Assembly: GCA_937899365.1 (NCBI GenBank)
Contig: CALBPH010000631.1
Coordinates: 1-45,510, forward strand
Length of the DNA stretch: 45,510 nucleotides
DNA from: an uncultured Leptolyngbya sp.
GTDB lineage: Bacteria > Cyanobacteriota > Cyanobacteriia > Phormidesmidales > Phormidesmidaceae
Direction of reading: 5' to 3'
Shown here: in pieces, positions 18,118 through 26,983 of the stretch
Layout of the letters: each line of letters begins with the position of its first letter
Position numbering within the stretch: position 1 is the stretch's first letter
Made by a program: the position numbers and the translations under genes
The notes under the pieces: model-generated
What the model saw: the letters and a program-made list of their open reading frames with translations, nothing else
Databases searched by the model: none
Told to the model about the DNA's origin: nothing

Positions 18118-19599
18118 TTAATTCGCCATCACCAGCTCTTGGGTAAAATTGCCGTGTAATCCATAGGGTACGTGGTGGCGTAGCTTCAGTGTAGCTACTG
18201 GCCCCTGGGTAATCTTCTGGGCATCCAAGATTGCTAGTTCTGAGCAACGGCTCTCGGCGTTGTAAAACAGCCCTAATATCCAGCCGTCGTCCTCGGCTGT
18301 GCCATGGGGACGCGGGACAAAGGTGGGCTCACCTGCAAATCCACGGGGGCCAAAGCTCCAAATTTCTTCCTGACCAGAGTGGAGATCCCGTTTGAGAATA
18401 GCCTGTAGGGGGGCGTTGCCTTCGGTGCAATCGGCTACACCGATGTACAAATAGCGATAGGGGCGGCCAACGTGGTTGGGGTTCAAATCAGGGAACTCAC
18501 AGCCGCGCTCAATCAGACATGTGGCTTTACTGCTCTCAGTGGCAAGGTCGAGCTCGAAACGCCATAGCTGTCCTTCTGGAATGCTATTAAAATCGGCCTC
18601 CAGATAATTCTCTGCCCCTTTGAGATCGGGAAATTCTTGATAACAAACCGAATCTAGATACAGTTTGCCATCGGTTTCAAAGGCATTGGCATGGTGGAAA
18701 ACGAAGCAGGGTTGTAGATCGATGGTTTGGATGGGGCTGGTTCCATCCCGCGGAATAATAATGGCGCGGGTGGGCTGTTTGGCATTGAACTGTATACATT
18801 CAGCAGCTCCCTTGATGCCAGCCAGATAAGGGACTGGGTTAAAACTGACTGGATTTTGAAAGAAAATGCAATAGTTGGGGGTGATGGCAAAGTCGTGTAA
18901 GAATGCAAACCCTGGGATGTTGTGACGGTGGGTATGGGCTAAGCGACCTTTGGGATCGAATTCGTAGAGGGTGATGGTGCTAGAAAGTCCTGTCTTGACA
19001 CCAAAATTGACCAGGCACGGTTGGTTGTTGGTTAGATCACAACTCGGATCAATCCGAGGATGGGCTGAAAAGGCTTCCCCTGGTTTCAGTACGCCATCTA
19101 GATAATCTAAACCTAGAGTTTCTAACGTATTGGGATCTAGGCCATGGGGTTCTGCTGCTTCCCAGAGAGCCAGCAATTTTCCACCCCAGTAGAGCACATT
19201 GGTGTTGGCAATATTTTTCAGTCGCAGGTCAAACGCATTAGCTAAGGGACCACCTGGCTTTTGCGTACCAAATACACCTCGGTAGAGCGGTTTGCCTGCA
19301 GTCTGTTCTTTCACATAGCCTTCGGTGCGTACAAATCGATTTCGAAAGTAAGCTTTACCCTGGGAAATAGCAATGGATACGATCATGCCATCGCCATCAA
19401 ATGGATGATGTACTGAATGACCGGCAACATCTAGGAGTCCCGGACCATTTCGAAACAGAGTGCCTTCTAGGTCGGTAGGAATCGTACCTTCGATGGTATC
19501 GATTTCGTAGTCATATTCATTGGGCTGTGAGCGATAGCCACTGCGCCAATCATCCATGTCAAAAGTACTAGAGGCGCCAGGGTAAGGGATAGTTTGCAT
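18118..19599 (-). CDS. Apocarotenoid oxygenase (RPE65/CCD family, Diox1-like)
   Basis: Iron-dependent cleavage of apocarotenoids, in Synechocystis forming retinal. 493 residues, close to Diox1/ACO, which I recall in detail: EGTIPTDLEGTLFRNGPGLL, DLRLKNIANTNVLYWGGKL and AGEPTFVPRP all match. The four iron-binding histidines fall at H180 (SAHPRIDPS), H235 (FLHDFAI), H302/303 (VFHHANAF) and H482 (YGLHGNF), near the ACO positions. The gene lies just downstream (50-70 bp) of the broken BT1 transporter frame, also leftward. Confidence 0.92.
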   Translation of the reverse strand: MQTIPYPGASSTFDMDDWRSGYRSQPNEYDYEIDTIEGTIPTDLEGTLFRNGPGLLDVAGHSVHHPFDGDGMIVSIAISQGKAYFRNRFVRTEGYVKEQTAGKPLYRGVFGTQKPGGPLANAFDLRLKNIANTNVLYWGGKLLALWEAAEPHGLDPNTLETLGLDYLDGVLKPGEAFSAHPRIDPSCDLTNNQPCLVNFGVKTGLSSTITLYEFDPKGRLAHTHRHNIPGFAFLHDFAITPNYCIFFQNPVSFNPVPYLAGIKGAAECIQFNAKQPTRAIIIPRDGTSPIQTIDLQPCFVFHHANAFETDGKLYLDSVCYQEFPDLKGAENYLEADFNSIPEGQLWRFELDLATESSKATCLIERGCEFPDLNPNHVGRPYRYLYIGVADCTEGNAPLQAILKRDLHSGQEEIWSFGPRGFAGEPTFVPRPHGTAEDDGWILGLFYNAESRCSELAILDAQKITQGPVATLKLRHHVPYGLHGNFTQELVMAN

Positions 19600-19668
19600 A
19601 GGAAAGGATTTAAATGTTTAAGACTGTAGGTTGAGCGCACTACTCAAAGTTTCAAGAGTGTGAGCGGC

Positions 19669-21054
19669 TCAAGATGTAAGCGCCGGTGCCGGAGAAACGT
19701 CATCTGCTGTCTCTGGATTTTCGTCAGCAGATGCAGTCGTCTCCGACTCTGATAAGGCTGATGTGCTGGGGAGCAAAAATATCAGGGGCAGTGGTAATAA
19801 CGTTGTTAGATTGGTCAGGGTTACCAGGAGCCAAAGATTTTCAAAATCTGTCTCGGTGACATGGAGCCAGTGGGTTAGCAGGGCGCCAAGTTCATGTTAG
19901 ATCAACCCAGCCAGGTTGACAATCGACATCAGCAGGGCAAAGAGTGTGGCTTCTACTCCAGCGGGGCAAAGGCGTGCAGATAGTACTAGCACAGGCATAA
20001 ATGCAATTTGTCCCATCACTGTGAGTACAGCACTATCGCCCAGGCTAAACCACTGGTCGTCAATGCCAAGACTTCTGTTGGCATGGGTGACTAAAATCAA
20101 GGTTGTCATGCCTCCTAGGGAGGCAAGTACCGTTGACCAGGCAAAAATTGTACGAAACGGTACGGCTTTTAGAAAGCGTTGAAAAATGGCAATACCGAGC
20201 AGTGCGGCCAGACTTGTAACCAATCTCACTCGGCCTAAAAACTCAGGTTCAAACCCTAAGTCGTTGGTGGTAAAAAAGAAAAAAGCTGAATCAGCGCTGG
20301 GCGTGGACTGCCACAAAAAGAGAAACAGAGCGGGCATCCAAATGATGCGCTGACTAAATGCCGCCTTGAGCTGCTTCACCTGACTCCATACTGTCGCTAC
20401 GTTTGCTTGTTCCTCAATCGGAGCCTCTGCAATTAGCCAGGCAACTACGGACACAATGAGGGGGAATGTGGCTGTGACTGCAAAAACTATACGGGTACTT
20501 GTCTGCTCTAACAGCAGACCCCCGACATAGGCTGTGAGCAGACCGCCGATGGCTGAAGCTCCCCAGCATAAAGACTGTAGCGTTCCAGCCTCAACTTGGG
20601 ATTCCTGACGTGCCCGCTCTACCACCAGAGAGTCGACAATGACATCTGAAATGGCTACCGATAGCGAGCTGAGCAGAATCATGGTGGTTGCTAGCCAGGC
20701 GCTGTGGACTACGGTAGCCAAAGCTAACCAAGCTGCTGTACCCATCAGGCCAGACAGGATGAGATAAGGACGTCTGCGATAGCCCCCTATGGGCAATCCG
20801 TCAGATAGGAAGCCAAAGAGAGGCTTGATGGTCCATGGCAAGCTAGCTAAACCTGTCAGCGCTGCGACTTCTGCGGGGCTCAGCCCCAAATCATCCTTTA
20901 GAAAAAAGCTGACTGCTAACCGTGCGAGCCCTAAAATTCCTTGAACAAAGTAAACCAACAAAATAGCGGTTAACTCGGTGGTAAGGGGCTGACCTAGTAA
21001 AATACGATTTTCTAAAAATTGCTTCAAGCCCTGCGAGTTGGCGGTTGCAGCCAT
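19669..21054 (-). pseudogene. BT1-family folate/pteridine transporter gene with in-frame TAA
   Basis: A major-facilitator-like membrane protein of the BT1 (folate-biopterin transporter) family, about 460 codons. Helices and the cytoplasmic LFGFLSDGLPIGGYRRRPY and VIVDSLVVERAR motifs are clear. Codon 386 (19897-19899) is TAA after MSIVNLAGLI. The same frame then continues HELGALLTHWLHVTETDFEN and LWLLVTLTNLTTLLPLP, which is family-like, to TGA at 19669. The stop removes about the last two helices. It is either a recent nonsense mutation, a tolerated truncation, readthrough or an assembly error. Start at ATG 21054; a TTG at 21063 is also possible. Confidence 0.8.
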
Positions 21055-21150
21055 GTACGACAAAAACCTTTAAGAAATGTCAACTAACTTAATCATAGCG
21101 ACTCTTAGGGCATTGCCCCAGTGCTCTAGGGGGCTAATCGGGCGATGGGG

Positions 21151-21180
21151 CAAAAAAATGGGGCACCTTGAGTGCCCCAT
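21151..21180 (-). terminator. Rho-independent terminator of the repeat-protein gene
   Basis: On the minus strand the 9-bp stem ATGGGGCAC/GTGCCCCAT (21172-21180 and 21158-21166, 5-nt loop) is followed directly by seven T residues. It lies 49 bp after the stop of the 97-aa gene, so that gene is transcribed as a unit separate from the transporter. Confidence 0.85.
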
Positions 21181-21228
21181 AGCCGTGATAAATGATTAAA
21201 AACAGTGCGATCGCACCTGGACAATAGG

Positions 21229-21522
21229 CTAAGACTTATCGCGTATGTCCAGAGCATCCAAGCGATACTGTTGGATAGATGTATCTGTCAATGAAGCACT
21301 GCTTTTAGTCCGTATATTGAGCTCATGCAAACGACGCTGTTGGAGTGACGTATCCGTTAGTGAGTCGCTACTCTTGGTACGTTGATCTAGAGCGTCTAAT
21401 CGACGCTGTTGCAGAGTCGTGTCAGCGAGTGAATCGTTATTTGGAAACTTTGCCTGAGCAGCAGGAGCGATAGCTGCAGCAGCGAGTAAAACAGATAACC
21501 CAGCAAATACGAAGCGTTTCAT
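21229..21522 (-). CDS. Small secreted protein with three 23-residue tandem repeats
   Basis: 97 residues. A classic signal peptide ends at AAQA (residue 24). Then come three tandem units at 30-52, 53-75 and 76-97 with consensus SL-x-DT-x-(L/I)-QQ-x-RL-x-x-L-x-x-R-x-KS. The mature protein is therefore essentially all repeat, polar and charged, and probably helical. GGAGG 10 nt upstream supports the start. The gene has its own CRP-type palindrome, an attenuator-like 5' hairpin and a strong terminator, so its expression looks tightly controlled. I do not recognise the repeat and assign no function. Confidence 0.82.
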   Translation of the reverse strand: MKRFVFAGLSVLLAAAAIAPAAQAKFPNNDSLADTTLQQRRLDALDQRTKSSDSLTDTSLQQRRLHELNIRTKSSASLTDTSIQQYRLDALDIRDKS

Positions 21523-21536
21523 AAGTGTATCCTCCG

Positions 21537-21568
21537 AAAAAATAGGAAGGTTTCAAACTTTCCTATTT
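21537..21568 (-). promoter_or_regulatory. Terminator-like hairpin in the 5' leader of the repeat protein
   Basis: On the minus strand AAATAGGAA (21568-21560) pairs with TTCCTATTT (21548-21540), with an inner GTTT/AAAC pair. T residues run to 21537 and abut the ribosome site CGGAGG. A stem plus T-run directly before the Shine-Dalgarno sequence is the layout of an attenuator or a translation-controlling leader. No alternative anti-terminator was identified. Confidence 0.55.
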
Positions 21569-21652
21569 ACACGGTGAGAAACACATCTGAATATGCTCTG
21601 ATAGGAGCCTTAGAGTTTTTAAAAAAGACGGTGATAGTTAGCTGAGTAAAAA

Positions 21653-21670
21653 ATGTGATTTAAATCACAT
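21653..21670. promoter_or_regulatory. Perfect cAMP-receptor-protein (SyCRP1-type) site
   Basis: ATGTGATTTAAATCACAT is an 18-bp perfect palindrome and an exact match to the CRP consensus TGTGA-N6-TCACA. It lies 130 bp before the ATG of the repeat-protein gene (minus strand) and 11 bp after the DUF4330 stop. A TAACTAT at 21640-21634 could be the -10 element, placing the site around -35 (activator position). Binding is inferred from the consensus. Confidence 0.75.
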
Positions 21671-21681
21671 AATCTATCTGT

Positions 21682-22212
21682 TTAATCAGGAATGCGAACA
21701 GCTACGGTGCTGGCCTTAAACGTGTAAATCTTGCCTTCTAATTCAATAGGAGTGCCAATTTTAATTTTACTATTGCCGAAGACCGGTCCATCATCAGTGA
21801 TCTGAGCTGAGCCAGCTAAAGTAATCAGCATATCGGCTGTAAATCCCAACTCTGGTCGAGGGTCCGGAAAAGATTTAACCGAGCCATCGGGTTGTGACAC
21901 CGCGGTGCTGCGGGGTAAGGCTTTTACCTCTTTGACGGCTACCTGACCATAGGGCTGATTGCGAATAATCACATTGGTGGTGCCTTCAGCCTGTAAGTCG
22001 ATTAAAAACTGCTCGGGGTTAAGCACGGTTAAGCCGCGGGCCATCACATCGACCTCAATATCCTTATTCACAGCGCCTACCTGAGCCACTGAACCGGAGG
22101 TGCCAGGGTAGAAAAAAACAGCCACTACAACCATCAGGATGACCAGTCCTGCACCAATGTCTAGCAGACTAATTTTGCCAAATAAGCGTCCCTTAGAATC
22201 CAAAATAGCCAT
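21682..22212 (-). CDS. DUF4330 domain-containing protein
   Basis: 176 residues. A short cytosolic start (MAILDSKGRLFGKISLLDIG) is followed by one membrane helix (LVILMVVVAVFFYP). An extracytoplasmic beta-rich domain comes next, ending in KIYTFKASTVAVRI. The opening and domain match DUF4330, widespread in cyanobacteria and of unknown function. The ATG at 22212 is chosen over a GTG four codons upstream because the family starts there. Confidence 0.85.
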   Translation of the reverse strand: MAILDSKGRLFGKISLLDIGAGLVILMVVVAVFFYPGTSGSVAQVGAVNKDIEVDVMARGLTVLNPEQFLIDLQAEGTTNVIIRNQPYGQVAVKEVKALPRSTAVSQPDGSVKSFPDPRPELGFTADMLITLAGSAQITDDGPVFGNSKIKIGTPIELEGKIYTFKASTVAVRIPD

Positions 22213-22658
22213 AGCTGTTGGCACTCCGAATATTGTCTACTACTCAGACTAAGGTGTTCATACCAGCCTTAATTAGCCCAAGCGATATGTAACAGACATG
22301 CAATGTCACCCTACAGGATATGCAGAGCAGTCGTTTAGTATTTAATCATGGGCTGGTCAGATTAGTTGGCCAAATTACAGGGGAGTAAACTGATTAACTG
22401 ACGCTAATGTGACCTCGCCTAGGGGCTGCTTGTGGCGACTTCCGCCATGTGACCAATGTAGCTTTGAGCTTGACTATCTAAACTGTAATAAGTGTTGGAA
22501 TCTACAATCTACTAACTGTCACAGCTTAAGCGGAAAGCTTTCAATGCCACCGCTATGGTCAAGTCATGGATATCATTGCGCGCGTTTGCTGCACAACGCC
22601 AGACTTGACAATATCCGTCCTTCGCTTTGTTCATCGTTTCACTACAGTAAGCTGACAC
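22213..22658. other. Divergent intergenic region, DUF4330 / M48 protease
   Basis: About 445 bp with no convincing gene. An 85-codon frame at 22409-22666 is Cys/His/Ser-rich without domain resemblance and overlaps the M48 start, so I leave it uncalled. Promoters for both divergent genes are expected. I see no clear operator or hairpin. Confidence 0.45.
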
Positions 22659-23507
22659 ATGTCTAACGCAATTCTCCGTTGGGGCAACCGCTGGCAACGC
22701 CGTTTGGCCTACGGCGCCATGGCCTTTCTGACAATATTAAGTTTGGGGGTGTTCACGCCTAAACCTGCTAATGCTGGTTTGTTCGACATCATTTTGCCCA
22801 CCATTCAGGTGTTTCAAATTACAAACATGTCGGATGAGCAAGAAATTCGCCTTGGGGGGCAGGTTAACCAACAGTTGTTAGGCCAGTCGTTCCGGCTATA
22901 TCGGGATGCTAATCTAACAGGCTATGTAGATGAGATCGGTCAGCGCTTGATTCCCTATAGCGATCGGCCAGACATTCCCTATGTCTTTCAAGTGGTTGAG
23001 GACGATAGTATCAATGCTTTTGCCACCATGGGGGGATATGTCTATATCACCACTGGGCTGTTAGCGGCGGCTGATAATGAAGCGGAAGTGGCAGGTGTTT
23101 TGGGACATGAGGTTGGCCATATTGCTGAGAAGCACGCTCTTGATCAGATGCGGGATGTGGCCATTGCCCAAGGGGTTGCGGGAGCATTTGGGCTCAGCCG
23201 GAACCAAATGGTATCGATTGCTGTGGATGTAGCCTTGACCCTACCCAACAGTCGTAAAGATGAATTGGTGGCTGACGACCATGGGTTTGTGACTATGGGT
23301 GAAGCTGGATATGACCAGACTGGGATGGCTACACTGATGCAAAAGCTAGACAGTGGCAATAGCCCACCAGCCATTTTTAGCACCCATCCTAACCCAGCAG
23401 CTCGGGTCGCTCGTTTGCAGGAAATGGATAGTGAATTAGCGATTCCTTCGGCAACGGCAGGTAGCGATACAACAGCCTACAGTGCTCGGGTGGCTTCATT
23501 GCGATAG
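22659..23507 (+). CDS. M48 family zinc metalloprotease, exported
   Basis: 282 residues. The N-terminal signal (MAFLTILSLGVFTPKPANAG) suggests export. The zinc motif is H150-E151-V-G-H154 in LGHEVGHIAEKHA, preceded by MGGYVYITTGLL, and the third ligand region is RKDELVADDHG. The C-terminal STHPNPAARVARLQ is the usual M48 ending. This resembles BepA/LoiP-type periplasmic proteases involved in envelope quality control. The last 31 bp overlap the convergent coaX. Confidence 0.9.
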   Translation: MSNAILRWGNRWQRRLAYGAMAFLTILSLGVFTPKPANAGLFDIILPTIQVFQITNMSDEQEIRLGGQVNQQLLGQSFRLYRDANLTGYVDEIGQRLIPYSDRPDIPYVFQVVEDDSINAFATMGGYVYITTGLLAAADNEAEVAGVLGHEVGHIAEKHALDQMRDVAIAQGVAGAFGLSRNQMVSIAVDVALTLPNSRKDELVADDHGFVTMGEAGYDQTGMATLMQKLDSGNSPPAIFSTHPNPAARVARLQEMDSELAIPSATAGSDTTAYSARVASLR

Positions 23508-24301
23508 CTGGCAATTCCCCAAAACATAAGGTTTGGTTCGAACCAGGTTCTGTTAAACGGGGCCTGGTTTTGTTTTGTGTTTTGCTGGTGCAAGCGGTAA
23601 AGATAGTCGCCATCTCCGCCAGTAAAGATCACGGCGGACTGGGGATACTGCTTTTTCCAGCTTTGAATGTAGCTATCAATGGTGGATAGCAAGGTGTGGA
23701 TCACACCGCTTTGAATTGCACTGGATGTATCCATGGCCCAGCGCGGCGGTAAGGATGCTGGTGGGCTGATCATGGGGAGGGCGGCAGTCGTGGTGTGAAG
23801 AGCCGAAAGGTGAGATTGCAGTCCTAATAAAATGGCTCCCCCGACAAACGCGCCGTCTGCTCCAGCCGTAACTGTGAGGGCGGTACCCCCGTCAATGACC
23901 AATAAAGGCCACCCATAGCGCTGCCCTGCTCCCCACAGCGTGGCTACTCGATCTAAGCCCATGGTGGAATATACGTTCTGGAGGGAAAAACGATTAATCC
24001 ATTTCACCTGAGATAGAGACTCAATATATGTAGCCTGGTTAGGGACGACTGAAACGGCCCAAATGTCTATGGACTCGAATGGTAAATCTAAGGCTTGTGG
24101 TGGTAACTGATCTGACCAGATGGAGTGTAATGTTATGCCTGGTGGCGGTTGGTTTGAGAGATGGGGGGTGTGCCAAACTTGCTGTAGATCAGAGCCCCTA
24201 AACCAGGCCCAGTGCCATCGTGTATTACCAATAACTAATGCTAGCCAATCAGTCATTGCTAGTTGATGTGATGCTGTTAGTTCAGCATAAAATTCTGCCA
24301 T
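23477..24301 (-). CDS. coaX: Type III pantothenate kinase
   Basis: First step of coenzyme A synthesis. ALVIGNTRWHWAWF is the phosphate-binding motif; the usual Asp of DxGNT is Val here, which I recall in other cyanobacterial CoaX. Also present are GLDRVATLWGA, the pantothenate site VIDGGTALTVTA and GGAILLGLQ. 274 residues from ATG 24301; an ATG at 24256 (MTDWLALVIGN) is an equally plausible start. The 3' end overlaps the M48 gene by 31 bp and contains its likely terminator. Confidence 0.88.
   Translation of the reverse strand: MAEFYAELTASHQLAMTDWLALVIGNTRWHWAWFRGSDLQQVWHTPHLSNQPPPGITLHSIWSDQLPPQALDLPFESIDIWAVSVVPNQATYIESLSQVKWINRFSLQNVYSTMGLDRVATLWGAGQRYGWPLLVIDGGTALTVTAGADGAFVGGAILLGLQSHLSALHTTTAALPMISPPASLPPRWAMDTSSAIQSGVIHTLLSTIDSYIQSWKKQYPQSAVIFTGGDGDYLYRLHQQNTKQNQAPFNRTWFEPNLMFWGIASYRNEATRAL
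23541..23577 (+). terminator. Likely terminator of the M48 gene inside coaX
   Basis: AACCAGG (23541-23547) pairs with CCTGGTT (23563-23569), followed by a T-rich run (TTGTTTTG). It is 34 bp after the M48 stop and lies inside the antisense coaX coding sequence, so the two transcripts overlap at their 3' ends. Confidence 0.5.
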
Positions 24302-24861
24302 TAAAATAGGGATCAGCTATTTCTAACTGACCCCTTTTTAACTTGGTAAAACTCAAAAACAATCGCTAGTCTGCTGTTAGTTTGGTTGGAGAAGTAAATA
24401 GGAATTTTTTGCTAAGGGTTTACGATTCAAATTTGCTACTTGCCTTATATCGATTGAGATTTGGCTGCTTATTTCAACTAATTGAAAGAGCAAAGACCCT
24501 GGTTAGACGTATAGCTAAATCTGAAAGAGATTTAGGTTTCAAATGTCAGGAGTAATGAGAACTCTCTGACAGGTATTCAGTTGTTCTATGGACTTAATGT
24601 AGCACTAGCGACATGGTCTTTTGAATACGATTTACTCAAGTTTACAAGTGCTTACATAAGTCTTTGATTGAATATCTTTATCCATTTAGAAAATCGTTTA
24701 GATGATGTCACATGTAACGTCATCTAAACGATTTTTAGAGTTTATTTCTCGCTGGCTAACTAAATATATTGGCGGCTAGTTTAGCGGCGGTGAAGCTGAT
24801 GCTAATGGCAATTGAGAAACAGGGCTGTCTGGCTCTATGCTGCTGAGCATGTTGACGATGG
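24302..24861. other. Intergenic region between ggpP and coaX
   Basis: About 560 bp, AT-rich, between two leftward genes. It holds the strong hairpin at 24690-24735 and presumably the coaX promoter. No coding frame is convincing on either strand. Confidence 0.5.
24690..24735 (-). terminator. Bidirectional hairpin terminator after ggpP
   Basis: A 19-bp stem (24690-24708 with 24717-24735, one T/C mismatch position) starts and ends with A4/T4, so it reads as an intrinsic terminator on both strands. It lies about 125 bp after the ggpP stop on the minus strand. Confidence 0.8.
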
Positions 24862-26118
24862 CTACGATCGACGTTGACGTGCGATCGCACCTGCTTGAAA
24901 CATCTGGCAATATTGTTGATGTCCGCCAGGAAAGACCACGTTGAGCGTTAATGGATCGGCATCGTCGTTTGGATCGCCAGGGCCTTGGGTGACGATGGGG
25001 ACGCCGTTATTATTTTCTACCTGGATAGCGCGACGGTTTTTAAGTTCGCCACCACTGCTGTCAACATAGCCGACGAGGTTGCCGCTATTAAAGGCCTGGC
25101 CAATATTTTGGATCAGTTGAAGGAAGTTGCGATCGCTACCCCCACGCTTAAAGACCACTCCCTCCTCTGTGGCGATTGCCTGACTAGTAACCGTATCGCC
25201 AACACCAACGATCACAGGCATATGGGCCGGATCAAAATCCTGTTTTACCAGAGCGAGCATGTCTTCCATGGTTTTAGGAGCCTGCCGAGCGTTAAACCCA
25301 ATGCCTAAGGGATGCATGCCTGTTTTGTGAAAATAGTAGCTGTTATACTAAGCCAGGACGCCTGCTGCTTTGACCGCTCCCCGCAACATAAACTGAAAAT
25401 CTGTTGTCCCTGATGTGGTGTCATCCGCCCACCACATGACTTCATTGCCACTATCATCACGCCCTAAATTTGGCGCGTAGTGGACAAAAAAGGAATCACC
25501 GAGACCCTGCTGTGTCGTTTCAGCTAGGAGTTCGTTGGTCAGTGCTTCCATTTTCTCTTGTAGCTGCCGATAAAGAGCCGGATTATTTAGGGTTTCATAA
25601 AACGTGTTGAGATTGGCGGTGGGAGAAGCCACGTTGTCTAATACCGATGCATTGATGCAGTGGGTGACGGTGGCGTCTGATAAACCATGGTCAACCGTAG
25701 CCAAGAAATTCCGTAGGGTTGTTGCAATGCGATTAGGGATCGACTTGAGGAAGGTCAATTCAGTATCGCTGACACCGGGATGCGATAGCTGCCCAGAACG
25801 ATCTTGCCACTGGACTCCTCCAGCTGCCAGTCCTGGCAGGTGGAAGTCGCCTACTGCTGTTCCCAACGTTTTCGCTAAAATGCCATTGACGCCACGTTTA
25901 CCAATGTGTTCACCATTTGTCAGCACAAAGAAATGCCCGTCATAGGCGGTAACGGCTTCTATATAGTCTCTGCTAATCTGGCGATGCAAGGGGTCCTTTA
26001 CTAGCCCCATGCAGACACCATCAAGGTCTTGAATGATGAGTAGATTTTTTGTCTGGGCCAGCAGGCTAGTCAATGCCTCATGCTCTAGAGACAAGTTTTG
26101 TTGATGTAATGAAGCCAT
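24862..26118 (-). pseudogene. ggpP: Glucosylglycerol-3-phosphate phosphatase gene with in-frame TAG
   Basis: Read through, 418 residues align along their whole length with StpA/GgpP, which I recall: LLIIQDLDGVCMGLVKDPL (HAD Asp motif), FVLTNGEHIGKRGV, LPGLAAGGVQWQDR, SVLDNVASPTANLNT, SFFVHYAPNLGRD, MPVIVGVGDTVTSQ, FPGGHQQY. The enzyme makes the osmolyte glucosylglycerol. Codon 257 (25348-25350) is TAG after AAGVLA; the frame goes on YNSYYFHKTGMHPLG, where StpA has LLNRYYHNRTGQYPLG. The stop removes the last 161 residues, including conserved blocks. A restart at ATG 25317 would give a 151-aa fragment. The partner synthase gene is not in the window. Confidence 0.88.
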
Positions 26119-26248
26119 TTCGGAGCTAGGAAAGGGGCATCGTGGCCGTTTTGCCCTTGATATAAGAGAAATGGCCACTCTCGTAGAATTACGGTAACAT
26201 TTGTTACCACACCTTCACAGTCGCGAGTCACTAACGCGTGCTCGATCT

Positions 26249-26893
26249 ATGGCCACTCTCTATACCCTGCATCCTGAATCACCCCAAACATTTAAGGTTG
26301 AGAAAATTCGTAAGCAGTTGCAAAGTGGTGCAATTATGCTCTATGCCACTGACACCGTGTATGCAATTGGTTGTGATTTGCAATCTAAAAGTGCAATTCA
26401 ACGGGTGCGACAGCTTAAAAAACTCTCTAACGATAAGCCACTGACGTTTCTATGCCCATCACTATCTAACATTGCTCAGTATGCGTATGTTAGTGATCCG
26501 GCTTATCGCACTATGCGCCACTTAATTCCAGGCCCATATACGTTTATTTTGCCCGCTACTAAGTTGGTCCCCAAGTTGGTGATGAATCCAAAGCGCAAAA
26601 CGACAGGAATTCGTGTGCCCAACAGTGTCGTCTGCCAAGCCCTTTTGCAGAGCTTGGGTAATCCCATTATTTCCACCTCTGCCCATGTTGGCGATATGGA
26701 TGAAACCTATCTATCGCGCTATGAGTTATTTGATGCGCTAGAAAAACAGGTAGACATTATTATCGATGACGAATCTGAGCCCAGTTATCAAGCTTCTACC
26801 ATTTTGGATATGACTAAGGATGATCCAGTTATTCTGCGCAAAGGGTTAGGATTTGATGCTGTTGAGCAATTTGAGACGGTACCAGTGGATTAG
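26249..26893 (+). CDS. Sua5/YciO/YrdC family protein (threonylcarbamoyl-AMP synthase type)
   Basis: 214 residues with the YrdC fold: the KxR-like PTDTVYAIGCD-type segment appears as ATDTVYAIGCD, followed by LKKLSNDKPLTFLC, GPYTFILPATK, TTGIRVPNS and NPIISTSAHV. It resembles YciO more than the tRNA t6A enzyme TsaC, so the exact substrate is uncertain. I start at ATG 26249 (MATLYTLHPE); upstream codons to 26201 are not family-like. Divergent from ggpP, sharing about 130 bp of promoter region. Confidence 0.88.
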   Translation: MATLYTLHPESPQTFKVEKIRKQLQSGAIMLYATDTVYAIGCDLQSKSAIQRVRQLKKLSNDKPLTFLCPSLSNIAQYAYVSDPAYRTMRHLIPGPYTFILPATKLVPKLVMNPKRKTTGIRVPNSVVCQALLQSLGNPIISTSAHVGDMDETYLSRYELFDALEKQVDIIIDDESEPSYQASTILDMTKDDPVILRKGLGFDAVEQFETVPVD

Positions 26894-26983
26894 CAGGGAC
26901 TATTGCTCCAACAAAAACTAGAATATCCGTTGGTAAAATCTTCTCTGGAATTGGACTAGTGATGTTGCTGAAAAAGGCTATGT

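Noticed and set aside
21229..21440. Tandem repeats as a possible CRISPR array
   Set aside because: The 69-bp units are diverged and in frame with a protein, with no spacers.
22409..22666. 85-codon Cys/His-rich frame
   Set aside because: No domain pattern, and it runs into the M48 start; likely chance.
23534..23543. GGTTCGAACC resembling a tRNA T-arm
   Set aside because: It lies inside coaX coding sequence and no acceptor, D or anticodon stems surround it.
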